Made by a program: the position numbers and the translations under genes. Below are positions 1 to 9,826 of a stretch of DNA of 64,000 bases, piece after piece. Each line of letters begins with the position of its first letter. Positions within the stretch are counted from its first letter, which is position 1. Under the pieces are notes generated by a model. It did no database searches. It saw only the letters and a list, made by a program, of their open reading frames with translations, and was not told the DNA's origin. This DNA is from Anisus vortex (taxonomy: Eukaryota > Mollusca > Gastropoda > Planorbidae): positions 3,837,024-3,901,023 of the forward strand of contig OX421497.1 of assembly GCA_949126835.1 (NCBI GenBank), in the 5' to 3' direction.

Positions 1-820
1 CAGTCTTTTGCTTGTCAAAACAATTCATTCAATCTATTTTAACTAATACAAAAAAAAATAGATTAGTTTTACAATCTTGACATGAAATCCTTAATTAATA
101 ATACATTTGTTGAACATTGGTGTGTCAACATTATAAATTCTTAACCATGAAATTCTCAACCATTCTGGTTTACAGTGTCAAGTCAGTGGCACATATCCTA
201 AATTTATACAAAACAAGGATAAGTTTTATTAGTTTCTACTTTTGATCTGCTTTTCATGTAACAGTATCCTAAAAGTGAAAAATCATATATAATACAATTC
301 TTGGAATTCTTGTTAGTCATAGTTCTGCCTTGCTGCAACTATTATTACCCTACATTATCATACATTCAATGATAATATAACAAATAAATAAATTCACATA
401 GAAGAAATTTGCATCTTGACTCAGTGCAATATTTCAACAACAGTACATGATAAAATATTTTCCATAGTACAATCATAAAACATTTCTCAATACTTTAGTG
501 ATAGAAAAATTCTCTTTTCTCAAAATCATTTACATCTTTTTCAATCAAATTATCCTCTCTGCCAAATGTTTCAATTATCATTTCCAGAGATTCTCAAACA
601 TATCTTATAATCAGTCCACATTTATAATGTCCTCTGATTTAGAAACCAATTCTGCGGATAAAACTGATCTTTTTCTCTTATAGCAATTATTTTAAATGCT
701 CAACCTAACAAGTTTGTTTAGAAATATCACACTATAATGATATTTACTCTAACAATACTTTTACTCAGTCCTTTTTCATCACAAGTAAGGGATTTAGTTT
801 TAAAATAGTAAGTTTGGTAA
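1..820. other. AT-rich sequence, no gene seen
   Basis: This stretch lies just 3' (lower coordinates) of the decayed Gypsy-like reading frame. I looked for a second long terminal repeat with the TGTTATG...CATAACA ends found at 3778-4403 and did not find one. The 3' LTR is therefore either outside the window or lost. The short open frame at 498-683 has no recognisable content. Confidence 0.5.
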
Positions 821-2996
821 CTAACTATCAGTGAATTTGTCATTCAATTCATCCTGTACTCCAGGCATAAATTTTACAAATAAGAGTAACAATGTTAACA
901 ACATCAAGCTTTTTCCAATTGTTTTCAGAAGGTAAGGCTTTATCATTTTCAAATGATATAATATTTTTGCCTTTCTTTCATCACACAACAATGGCATCTG
1001 CATGTGAGCAGTGTACAATTTTTTCCTAACAAAAACAGTTAAGTCAGACAAAAAATTTATGTACTTATCTAGGTACTTGCTCAGCCCAAGGAGGTCCAAT
1101 TCGGTCTGCCATGCTTCTTGAAGTAGTTTGAGTGGTCCTCGGACAGTGGGTCCAAAGATTGGTCCATAGGCTCCTCGACTTTCCGGATGGGATTCAGTTG
1201 ACACCTCATGCTCCAAGCATAAGTTCTTTGAGACTGGATTGAAGAGTTCCGGGGCGAAGTTGGTCCTTCGATCTGTCGGTATGGATTGTGGTAACCCATA
1301 GCTTTTGGTAGTTTCGGTCCAGCTCTCCGCACTCGTTTCTTCAGTGATGCTCCTCAAATCTTCATCTGTACCGGCAACTGCAGGTTTGCATTGTTGTTTG
1401 TTCATGCTGTGGTCTATCTGTTCATAGACATCAGTAGTAGGAGTTTCTTTCTCGTCGACAGCTTTCTTATGCAACTGTAGCAACTCTGGGTCTACTTTCT
1501 GTTCAGCAGTCAATTCATTTTGTGATGACTTCTTTGATTGTTCATTTCCTTTCGGACAATCTTCAATCATGGAGAAAATAGTAGTATCTAGTTCCACTTC
1601 TTCTTCCACTTTCTTCTCACGTGGGAGAATTTCTTCTTTCTTTTCCTTTTCTTGTGAGATAGTTTCTTCTTTCTTTTTCTGTGGTGTCATACCATTTATG
1701 ACATCACCTACAGGATAAAGTTCTTTTTCTTTTCCTGTCTCCACCATAGGACTAGGGTCTGGATTTTCCTTCACAATTAGTTCAGGTCTCACCCTCCCTT
1801 TCGCCAAATCATTTGCTAGGATAACAGATATGCCCTCAACAGGAAGTTTTGATATTACTCCAACTGTCACATATCCTGTCACCAAGTCAGATGTGAGGTA
1901 TATCCTATGTAGAGGTATTTCTTCTTTCCATTCAAAACCTCTCAATAGGACGGTCTGTCCTGTCAATGTATTCACATTCAATGGTAATACATCTTTAAGC
2001 AGCAGTGTTAATGATGCTCCTGTGTCTCGTAATATGTTTACGGACTTCAGTGGTCCTTCCTTTTGTAAGGCCACACAACCTTCGCTAATGAACGGTTGAA
2101 AACTGCACAGGGTCTCTGTGTCAATTTTATTCTTCCCTTGACCATGACTTTCGGGTGTTGTTTCATCTTTCGATGACTTCAGACTCTTGTTCGAGTCAAA
2201 AATACTTTGGTCTACTTTTTCGTCTCTGTGGACTTGGACAATTAATCCAATAGTAGCCATTCTGTATTTATAATCAGGATATTTATCCTCATTATCTTCA
2301 GTTGTAGATTTCTCTACCTTCTGACTTTTGCTCTCAGGCAAATCCACCCTCAGTGTTTCTGGTTTAGAAGAATCTTTCTTCGAATTCAGTTCGTTTGTAT
2401 TTTCGCTTTCTTGTCCATTCTGTATTGGTTTATGGCTTGCACACATGACCACTTTGTTAGGTCTTTTGTCGCTTCGTATACTCCAACAGTCTTCAATGCT
2501 ATGTCCTGTCCTTTTACAAAAAGTACATTGGACGTTTTTGTTGATAGGTTTTTTATTAACATCATTTTGTTTCACAAAGTGATCTTTTTCACGATGTTGT
2601 TTTTGTGTGTTTTCTGCTTGCCGTTGTGGCCTATTAACATTCTTTTCACCAGCTGTCCTATGACACAATGTGTACTGTTCAGCTAAATCAGCAGCCTTAT
2701 GTGGGTCAGTGATATCACGCTCGGATAAATACATTCTTATATCCGGCCTCACTTTGTTAATAAAATCCTCTAACAGAATGATATCTTTCATTTCTTTTAA
2801 TGTGGAGATATTTCTGGATTTTATCCACTGATCCATTAGCTTTTCTTCTGCTCGAAGGAAGTCTAAGTGTGTTTGGTAAGGGGACATTGTATACTGACGG
2901 AACCTTTTCCGATATTTGGTTATAGGCTTTAAGTACAGAATCTTTGATGATTTCATAATCATTTAAATGCTCCTCTTTTAACAATAGAATACAATC
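821..2996 (-). pseudogene. Ty3/Gypsy-like retrotransposon: gag C-terminus, protease and integrase fragment, internally deleted
   Basis: The long minus-strand frame opens nominally at 2962, but Gag-like sequence enters it only after a frameshift near 2890. Visible domains in order are a Gag capsid-like helical stretch (about residues 20-100), a CCHC zinc knuckle (Cys146, Cys149, His154, Cys159, spacing CX2CX4HX4C, about 2486-2527), and a retropepsin active-site motif Asp-Thr-Gly at residues 313-315 (2018-2026). A long Lys/Glu-rich linker follows. Next comes an integrase core piece with the second catalytic Asp context (TDRRTNF, near 1275) and the catalytic Glu context (HPESRG, near 1180), then the C-terminal tail to a stop at 821. 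No reverse transcriptase (FxDD) or RNase H lies between protease and integrase, so roughly the middle of pol has been deleted. These are the domains of a Ty3/Gypsy polyprotein; the copy is non-autonomous and degenerate. Confidence 0.85.
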
Positions 2997-3605
2997 TCAT
3001 GCCCTTCCCTGAGTAAAAGCTGTTCTGACTAATATTCCCCATTTATCTTCTGGGAACTTAAAATCTCTGCAAGAAATTTCAAAGGTCTGGAAGAAATTAG
3101 CTATTTCACTTTCTTTATCAATGTAGGTAGGGACTAGCTTTTTCCATCTGGCCATCTCTACATCATTATGAGATTCTTTTTTAGTAGCGCCTATCTTTGC
3201 TAGTTCTATTCTTTCCTGACTTTCTCTTTGCTTATCTCTTTCCTGACTTTCTATTTCTCTTTGACTTTTCTTATCTTCCATCTCACGATCAAGACGTTTT
3301 TCTTCTATCTCACGATCAAAACGTTTTTGTTCCATCTCCATTTCCATCCGTTTCATTTCTAACTGAAATCTAAACTGTTCGGACATAGATTTCGACGTCT
3401 GACCTTCAACTTGATATCCCTCCGCGCTTGATTCTACTTTCAACTTGCCACTCGCAATCAACACATCTTTTATCTGCTGTGTCAACACAGTCCTCGATGG
3501 TGTAGTTTCAGTAACTTCTATCTTTAAGATCTCAGCGATCTCTTTTAACTTCTTTATTGATAAAGTTTTCAGAACTTCTTCTTCTGGATTTTCAATAAAT
3601 TCCAT
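2997..3605 (-). pseudogene. Gypsy-like retrotransposon gag, N-terminal part
   Basis: A 202-residue minus-strand frame starts with Met at 3605, just inside the leader that follows the 5' LTR. The N-terminus (residues about 10-50) resembles a SAP-like helix-turn-helix. It is followed by a strongly charged coiled-coil stretch (residues about 75-140, repeated Met-Glu/Lys-Arg/Asp-Arg heptads) and then the start of a capsid-like domain (WKKLVPTY, FFQTFE). The frame ends in a TGA at 2997, but the same frame reads on with Gag-like sequence to about 2890, where a frameshift passes it into the downstream frame. It is therefore the 5' part of one broken gag gene and not a separate gene. The domain order is typical of molluscan Gypsy elements; I infer the assignment from its position and the downstream zinc knuckle. 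Confidence 0.75.
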
Positions 3606-3777
3606 TCTTTAGTTAAGAGATTTATAAAGTGGTAAATTTCCAACTTACGTTTTTCCAATCGGAAGAATGAATTCAGCGTTATTAGGCTTGCTCAGTAGGT
3701 CACGGCTCCAACACACAACACAACACCACTTGAATATATGCTTCACTATACAACTATATCGGACGAAGACCCCAAAC
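3606..3777 (-). promoter_or_regulatory. retrotransposon leader with primer-binding-site-like sequence
   Basis: On the minus strand, three bases after the LTR end, the sequence reads TGGGGTCTTCGTCCGATA (3774 down to 3757). This begins with the TGG that complements a tRNA CCA end and resembles, without matching exactly, the proline-tRNA primer site. The rest of the leader runs to the gag start at 3605. The exact primer tRNA is uncertain. Confidence 0.55.
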
Positions 3778-4403
3778 TGTTATGGCCCTCTATAACATGA
3801 TGACTATTATTACGACTCGTTAAATCGGATTCAATGAATATAGTTGTATCTTTATTAGAAGTCTCTAGATTCTGCTAATCTGTAGCCCAAGCTAGGGGTT
3901 CCTTGACTGACAGGTCTATGCAGCAATGTAGTTATATTCGTGATAATTATCTTCAACACCTTTCTCAACAATGATAGATCAAACAACTCCAGGTGTTGAA
4001 TAAACAATTTTATTTAAATTGTAGACTCAATATAAACGATCAATAAACTTCATCAACTGATGGCAACATAAGTTTCAATACAATGGCATATAATATACAA
4101 ATAAATATAGCGACTTCACTCGACAAACTTCTGAACTGAACTAACTTTAAGGAGGTCGGGACTTTCCAAAGAAAACTATCATCGAAGATTCTACAGGGTC
4201 TTAATACGCATTTTAACCTCTTTCTCTATATAATACTGCGATTCAGTTTTATTCTCCAATTTCCACGGGGTTGGACGAATTATTTTATTTAAACTGCCCT
4301 CAGGGCATAAAGGTCAAACCTTGGTCGCCTTGGACTCTGATACGCACTTGTTAAGAGGTCAATGCCTTACTACGTCATTCATTTATGACCGATATTCATA
4401 ACA
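3778..4403 (-). repeat. 5' long terminal repeat of the Gypsy-like element (626 bp)
   Basis: The block begins TGTTATG at 3778 and ends CATAACA at 4403, so it has the TG...CA ends and a perfect 7-bp terminal inverted repeat expected of an LTR. It sits directly upstream of the primer-site-like sequence and of gag on the minus strand. An AATAAA polyadenylation signal can be read on the minus strand at about 4011-4016. Its outer edge abuts an AT-rich microsatellite, so a target duplication cannot be read. No partner LTR is present in the window. Confidence 0.75.
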
Positions 4404-4996
4404 GTATATATAAGTATATATATTTATAAGTATATAAGTATATATAAATATATATGTTTATATGTATATAAGTATATATAAGTATATATGTTTATAAGTA
4501 TATATAAGTATATATGTTTATAAGTATATAAGTATATATAAGTATATATGTTTATAAGTATATAAGTATATATAACTATATATGTTTTATAAGTATATAA
4601 GTATATATAAGTATATATGTTTATAAGTATATATAAGTATATATATTTATAAGTATATAAGTATATATAAATATATATGTATATACTTGTATATAAGTAT
4701 ATATGTTTATAAGTATATAAGTATATATAAGGCCTGGCGAAAACCATCCTGCAGGGCACAGTGCGAGGTGGAAGAAAGAAAGGCAGGCAGAAGAGACGAT
4801 GGTATGATGACATCAAGGAGTGGACCGGCTTGTCTCTTGCAGACTCCCAGAGGGCGGCGCAGGACCGAGACAAATGGCGTAAAATTATCCAACTGTCAAA
4901 AAATGGTGCCCCAACGACCCTCGCTCGGGTTCTGGGGATAGAAGAAGAAGAAGAAGATGAGTATATATGTTTATAAGTATATATAAGTATATATGT
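4404..4996. repeat. AT-rich tandem array (GTATATATAAGTATATATGTTTATAA-type), split by a LINE tail
   Basis: Imperfect repeats of short TATATAAG/TATATATG/TTTATAAG words run from 4404 to about 4731 and resume at 4963-4996 after an inserted LINE fragment. The array starts at the outer edge of the LTR. Tyr/Ile-rich open frames across it are low-complexity artefacts. Confidence 0.85.
4732..4962 (+). mobile_element. 5'-truncated LINE, C-terminal end of the reverse-transcriptase ORF
   Basis: The plus-strand frame reads a Gly-Arg-rich stretch followed by a WYDDIKEWTGLSL motif and AQDRDKWRK. This is the conserved C-terminal tail that follows reverse transcriptase in RTE/Jockey-type LINEs, often mis-annotated as craniofacial-development-like protein. 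The copy keeps only about the last 70 codons and ends in a short (GAA)n tract, which is a LINE 3' signature. It has landed inside the AT-rich tandem array, which continues on both sides. Confidence 0.8.
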
Positions 4997-5076
4997 TAAA
5001 AGTTAAAAGTTTCTCAACCTTAACGGATTTATATGTAATTTAATTAAATCTCTTCTACAAGGAATTGAAACTGTGT

Positions 5077-5652
5077 ATTATGGAGATCTGCTGGTGCACA
5101 AAGTGTTCGCTGTATATGGAGATCTGCTGGTGCACAAAGTGTTCGCTGTATATGGAGATCTGCTGGTGCACAAAGTGTTCGCTGTATATGGAGATCTGCT
5201 GGTGCACAAAGTGTTCGCTGTATATGGAGATCTGCTGGTGCACACAGTGTTCGCTGTATATGGAGATCTGCTGGTGCACAAAGTGTTCGCTGTATATGGA
5301 GATCTGCTGGTGCACACAGTGTTCGCTGTATATGGAGATCTACTGGTGCACAAAGTGTTCGCTGTATATGGAGATCTGCTGGTGCACGCACTGTTCGCTG
5401 TATATGGAGATCTTCTGGTGCACGCACTGTTCGCTGTATATGGAGATCTGCTGGTGCACAAAGTGTTCGCTGTATATGGAGATCTGCTGGTGCACACAGT
5501 GTTCGCTGTATATGGAGATCTGCTGGTGCACAAAGTGTTCGCTGTATATGGAGATCTGCTGGTGCACACAGTGTTCGCTGTATATGGAGATCTGCTGGTG
5601 CACACAGTGTTCGCTGTATATGGAGATCTGCTGGTGCACACAATGTTCGCTG
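5077..5652. repeat. 36-bp minisatellite, 16 copies
   Basis: A 36-bp unit containing AGATCTGCTGGTGCACA and GTGTTCGCTGTATATGG repeats 16 times with very few changes (for example CAAAG/CACAG/CGCAC variants). Because 36 is divisible by three, several frames on both strands stay open for about 200 codons. These frames are by-products and not genes. Confidence 0.95.
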
Positions 5653-5819
5653 GCCAAGTAGATATCGAGTCTTGAATAGATTAAGCAATTAAAATGTTTC
5701 TTGGTGAAAAAAAAACAACAAAAAAACTTTTTTTTCTAGAATTGAATAAGGATGACTGACTGTTGAAAGTGACCACTCAGGAATGATCAAAATATGTACC
5801 CTGAAATTGAACAGTGAGC

Positions 5820-6084
5820 GAAGAGCATTTGAAGGACATTACTCTGCGGATCCCTCGTGTGAGGCTAGTGTCCGCTGGCGAACGTTCATTTTCCTACGCA
5901 GGACCGTCCGCTTGGAATCACCTCCCAGAGCCCTAGCTATGACACCTTCAGGAGCCGGCTGAAGACTCACCTATTTCGTCAGCAGAATCAGAGTATTACT
6001 ACATATTTCGTAGTCTGTCTGTATTCTGTAACTGTCGTCTGCGCATAGAACTGTCACCAACGGGATATGCGCTATATAAGCACC

Positions 6085-6117
<33 letters not shown>
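5820..6117 (+). mobile_element. LINE 3' end (CR1/L2-like) with (TTA)n tail
   Basis: Around 5850-5935 the plus strand encodes GERSFSYAGPSAWNHLP, the conserved last block of CR1/Jockey-type LINE polyproteins. After a stop and a frameshift it continues as a SYDTFRSRLKTHLF-like end block. The 3' UTR finishes with GCGCTATATAAGCACCG followed by about ten TTA units at 6088-6117, the microsatellite tail used by this LINE class. It is a dead 5'-truncated copy. Confidence 0.8.
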
Positions 6118-6429
6118 TTATACTGAATTGCTAAATTCAAACGAGTTTTTATGCTCCATTTCTGTAGTTAAGAATAAATATAATATTTTTTTGTTTTCTT
6201 TAACAAAAAATAATTATATTTTATGATTTAAAAGCTGCAAAAAAGTTTGTTTAAAAAATGAAAATTATACAAGTATCATATTATTAAACATTTAATATGT
6301 AAAAGTTCTAACATTACATTAACTACTCTACTACTTTCATAATTATTTTTCGAAAATTTCGTTGGTATTACTAAGGTTCTTGAGTACAAGAAAGCAATCT
6401 AGGTTTAAATGTGATATAATACAATATTG
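6118..6429. other. AT-rich spacer, nothing recognised
   Basis: No ORF, tRNA-like box or inverted terminus was seen. The sequence is A/T-rich with homopolymer runs. Confidence 0.4.
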
Positions 6430-6812
6430 ATGTACTAGTAACACCCCCCCCCCCCCACCACCACCATGGGGGCCAACACTGGTACAAAAAAAATAATGAA
6501 TTCTGCTTATTTCGTAGCAAAGGCGGTAAAATAAATCTAGTGTTACGGAACACTACCAATTCTTGTAATGAAAAGAAATTCGCCTCAATTGCACTTTATG
6601 GTGATTTCTGCATCGACCCACTCCTCATCATCCTATTGATCTCAAACTTGACACACAGACATGGTGCCGATGATATCAACATTCTACCAATTCCCTTTAA
6701 AACTAAATTTCCCAGTTAACTTTGTATGTGCTTGGCGGACAACCGACCCGATATTTTGAAGGGTGAGTGACACACTTTCCTTAATGGTTTCAAGCTGAAA
6801 ACACAGAATAGG

Positions 6813-6814
<2 letters not shown>

Positions 6815-6843
<29 letters not shown>

Positions 6844-7330
6844 TTTGTATAGCGCTGCCAACAAACATAATGTAAGCTCAAAGCGCGTTTAACATACAAC
6901 TAAGAATACGGATATTACCCAGGTGACAGAGCTAAATTGATGATTAAAAAAGACAAAACAAATAAATGTAGTATTAACCGACCCAACCCATAAATAAGAC
7001 AGTAAGTTTCTAAAGCATGTTAAATGTTATCGAAGGTAAATATTAAAATAATGAGTTTTTAAATTCTGTTTGAAAGTAACAGTAGAGCTTGTTCGCCTCA
7101 GTTGAATGGGAAGTTGATTCCACACCTTCGGACCGGATACTGAGAAGGCTCTAAGGCCAAAGGTATAGAACAGAATATATGCACAGTCACTAAAAGTGAA
7201 GCTCGGCTTCCACCATTTTTTTTTTATTCAAGGCAGCCATCACTAGAAACGCTACTATAGTAAAATGAGAAAGGCTTAATTTATTACTGATATCTAGTCT
7301 TAGCAAGCTTAGGACTAAAGCAATGCTAAT
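6815..7330 (-). mobile_element. LINE 3' fragment with (ATT)n tail
   Basis: On the minus strand 7200-7080 encodes FGLRAFSVSGPKVWNQLP followed by LRRTSSTVTFKQNLKTHYF, the C-terminal block of CR1/Jockey-like LINEs. The 3' UTR contains CAAAGCGCGTTTAACATAC (plus-strand reading) and ends in (ATT)n at 6815-6842. The same UTR recurs at 19708, 39479 and 50075. The exact 5' truncation point near 7330 is approximate. Confidence 0.75.
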
Positions 7331-7371
7331 AATATGTAGTAATATGAGGTTACAACTTTCTGTTGTTTATC

Positions 7372-7635
7372 CTATACGGGGTCATGAAAGCCATGTAGTT
7401 TGACATGCTTATTTGTACGAGAATCTATAATTTTCGCATCATTGTTGCAGTTTATTACACAACAGCCTTTGTATCTTTTGCCCGAAACATTAGCTTTGGG
7501 TGTTCGAACGTGTAGATTTGATGAAAAAGACATTGTTAATAAGCATAAATATATAGTGTAACCAGGACCGCTACGTTTAAACAGTATGGCGTCGGTATTA
7601 CTTCCAGAAAGAGAAAAAAAAATGTGATTGAGCAT
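7372..7635 (-). pseudogene. possible THAP-type zinc-finger fragment
   Basis: This is an 87-residue minus-strand frame. Its second half (from about residue 55) reads KRYKGCCVINCNN, then a linker, then KLHGFHDP. That is reminiscent of the N-terminal half of a THAP domain, where a C-x2-4-C pair precedes a His/Phe-x-Phe/His-Pro motif. THAP domains bind DNA and occur in P-element transposases and their host derivatives. The second Cys-x2-His pair is not seen before the stop at 7372. A GTATAG at the end of the frame could be a splice donor, or the frame may simply be truncated. It lies within the inverted-end insertion 6802-8229. The resemblance is partial, so confidence is low. Confidence 0.35.
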
Positions 7636-7650
7636 TCTGTTCTATATGTA

Positions 7651-8222
7651 TAGGGCGTTTGCAATCACGTGACAAAAAGCACTTATTTGTGTTTACTTTC
7701 TGTAATGGTGTACAAGTAATAATGGCCGCTGTATTAATAAAGTTTCATATAGGCTCGAGCTTTTTTTAAATGATGTGTTGTGTTTTAAGTCTTATTAAGA
7801 TTTAGGCTGTATTATGTATGTAAAATAAAATAGGCTATTTTATTATTATCATAGACATAGATCATAGACGATGTGAGCCTATTAGTGGCTTGACTAAATA
7901 GCCTATTCACCAACACTATCACTTGACATCGTAGCCTAGCCTACGAAACATTAAAAGTGTAGTCCTATAAAGTGAAATTGAAAGTGTAAATAGGTCTAGC
8001 CGGCCCTAGCCTAATCACATTAATCAATTAATCTACAGTACTACTATTTACCTCCTTATTTTTTAGTAGGATAGCCAATATTCAGATGTGAATTTTGCAT
8101 GATAAAGAGCAACTTCACTTTCACCACGTTACATTTGTACCTCAAGTGGGTTCTTATATTTACACAAATACGTCACTAAAAATAGAGTAAAAACCTAAGC
8201 CACGCCCACTGAGAACGCTCTA
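7651..8222 (+). mobile_element. TA-flanked MITE (family T), copy 1, 572 bp
   Basis: The element runs from TAGGGCGTTTGCAATCACG to GAGAACGCTCTA. Its ends form a short inverted repeat (TAGRGCGTT) next to TA on the left and TT on the right. A nearly collinear copy lies at 49386-49958, and an inverted copy with the same ends but a different core lies at 57775-58340. No coding capacity is visible. Confidence 0.75.
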
Positions 8223-8400
8223 TTCTGTGGCTGAAACTAGGCACATAGTCGTGTGTTACTTAGCAACATATTCTTTCATATTTTCACCCAAATCCTCCAA
8301 CTCAAGCTTACACGCGAAATAAACTTTAAACTTTATTCATTTCTATTGAAAGTGGCTGACTGGCATACGTCTGTCTGTCTCTCACTGAACTATATATACT

Positions 8401-8870
8401 TTTTTTGCGTGCGCAACCAATAAGGCTGTCTTACAATACTTCTTCCGCTGTGTAGAACTTTCGATTTTAATTTTAATATTTCATTGAGAAAATCGAAGCG
8501 ATTCAAAAAAACGGAAGTGCAAAGGAAACAACGAATCGGGAAATTCCGAAAAGCAGTCTTTCGAGTCATCATATAGCAGAAATACTAAAGCAAGCGGTAC
8601 ATTATAGTTTATGATTAATACATAATCTTCCCTTTTTTTTTTAAATCATTCATTAATCTATTAACTTAGCGTTTAAAATCCTTTATATTAATTTAATTTC
8701 GCATACCTTTCTGGCTGACCGACACAACCTTTGGAAACCACCTCTCATATCGCTTCAAGCTAAAACTTGGCACATGGACGTTAAGCCCATAGCATCACAG
8801 TCTATAAAATGCTCAGCCACAAACTCCCAAAATAAGTTTTTAATTGTTGTATTCTTGTCTTTACACTTAA
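8401..8870. other. no gene; degenerate family X-like stretch
   Basis: The short minus frame at 8390-8572 has no recognisable content. About 8705-8860 (CCGACACAACC, TTCAAGCTAAAACTTGGCAC) looks like a strongly diverged piece of the same family as 13135-13670. Confidence 0.35.
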
Positions 8871-9048
8871 TAGGCCGTATTGCTGTTGAGAGTTAACACC
8901 CTTGTCCATTATACAAGTCAATCTTATATACCGTAATTTTTAAGATTCCTGCTGAGAGTTAACACCCTTGCCCCTTATTCAAGTCAATCTTATATACCTG
9001 AATTGTAAAATGGGCAAGGGTGTTAACTCTCAGCACCAATACGGCCCA
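8871..9048. mobile_element. short palindromic MITE, 178 bp
   Basis: The left end TAGGCCGTATTGCTGTTGAG and the right end, read in reverse complement, TGGGCCGTATTGGTGCTGAG continue as inverted repeats for about 36 bp through GAGTTAACACCCTTGYCC. The left arm also has an internal direct repeat about 62 bp on (8949-8995) that carries the same GAGAGTTAACACCCTTG and CAAGTCAATCTTATATACC words. The flanks read TTAA on the left and TTGA on the right, a possible imperfect 4-bp duplication. The element is non-coding. Confidence 0.65.
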
Positions 9049-9756
9049 TTGAACTCATTTTCAAAACATTTTTAAATCATTCAAATGTAGTCCCTATAGA
9101 TCTATTAACATTCTTTTGTTAATTTCTAGCCTTTTTTTTTCCTTGTTTTTTTTGCAGGTGGCACAGCTTATTGTCAGCCATATACACTGATTTGACTACA
9201 ATCCAAAAAAAGAATTTATAACTTTGTTTATATGAATTGTTTAATGGTAATTGTGTTCCGTTGCGAATGTCCAATAGCACAATCTTAGGAAGGCAAATGC
9301 ATCAATAAAATGCATAGGCCGCCATTACTGATTTTTTTTAAAGGTATTTTTTGCTTTGTTAAATTTTCTCATTTTATGGTATATATTCTCAAAGAATGAT
9401 TGTATATATAACAGAATGTCCAACTTTCATTGTTTAACATAATTAGGGTCAAATTAAAATAATTTAAATCGTTTTTAAATTTCATGTTAAATTTTAATAA
9501 TCAATTGACCTGAATTATTTGGCGTGGCCAAAAAAAAAAGCAAGATTTTTTTTAATGCACAATGAAAATAGGTTATTTGGTTTTAAATTTGAGAATTCTG
9601 TGAAAGCGTTCTATCTATATTATACTATATACATGCTATATCTATATATATAAAGTAGACTGTGTATGTGGATTCCAATCCCCATTGGTTAATTTAAAGA
9701 CACGTGACCTTATTGTCTCATATATTACTTTTGCGATCTCACTTCCAGCAGGCGTC
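9049..9756. other. AT-rich spacer, nothing recognised
   Basis: The stretch contains A/T homopolymers and a TATATCTATATATATA run near 9630. No gene or element ends were identified. Confidence 0.4.
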
Positions 9757-9826
9757 ATCTCTAGCTGAGTGGTTAGAGTATTCGACTGCCTTGCGGGCGA
9801 CCTTGGTTTGATTCCGCACTGATAGC
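9757..9826 (+). repeat. tRNA-like sequence (SINE head or tRNA pseudogene)
   Basis: A polymerase III A box (TAGCTGAGTGG, about 9762) and a B box (GGTTTGATTCC, about 9804) are spaced as in a tRNA. The acceptor stem does not pair convincingly and no CCA-like end is clear. A functional tRNA is therefore unlikely. Confidence 0.45.

Larger units (their letters stand above)
6802..8229 (-). mobile_element. candidate DNA transposon with short inverted ends and 7-8 bp target duplication
   Basis: The insertion begins CACAGAATAG (6802-6811) and ends CTATTCTGTG (8220-8229), a perfect 10-bp inverted repeat. It is flanked by GCTGAAAA (left) and GCTGAAAC (right), a duplication matching 7 of 8 bases. The empty site is visible in the sister repeat copy at about 13488. 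Inside are a LINE tail (6815-7330), a THAP-like minus-strand frame (7372-7635) and a TA-flanked MITE (7651-8222). CA...TG ends, an 8-bp duplication and a THAP domain would fit a P-element-like transposon; hAT is the alternative. The last three inverted-repeat bases overlap the MITE end, so the true TIR may be only about seven bases. Confidence 0.5.
6430..8400. mobile_element. older interspersed repeat (family X), copy 1, split by a later insertion
   Basis: The sequences 6430-6800 and 8230-8400 are together collinear with the uninterrupted copy at 13135-13670. Shared blocks include GACCCACTCCTCATCATCC, TGGTGCCGATGATATCAAC, CTTGGCGGACAACCGACCC, and after the break CACATAGTCGTGTGTTACTT and GAAAGTGGCTGACTGGCAT. 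The join falls at GCTGAAA, which is present at both edges of the insertion (6794-6800 and 8230-8236). I do not recognise the repeat family. Confidence 0.75.

Noticed and set aside
1..820. 3' LTR of the Gypsy-like element
   Set aside because: No TGTTATG...CATAACA block and no similarity to 3778-4403 could be seen.
5065..5675. 200-residue Cys/Trp-rich repeat proteins on both strands
   Set aside because: They are by-products of a 36-bp minisatellite; several frames on both strands are open at once.
9757..9826. functional tRNA gene
   Set aside because: A and B boxes are present, but no seven-base acceptor stem pairs and the anticodon arm is unclear.
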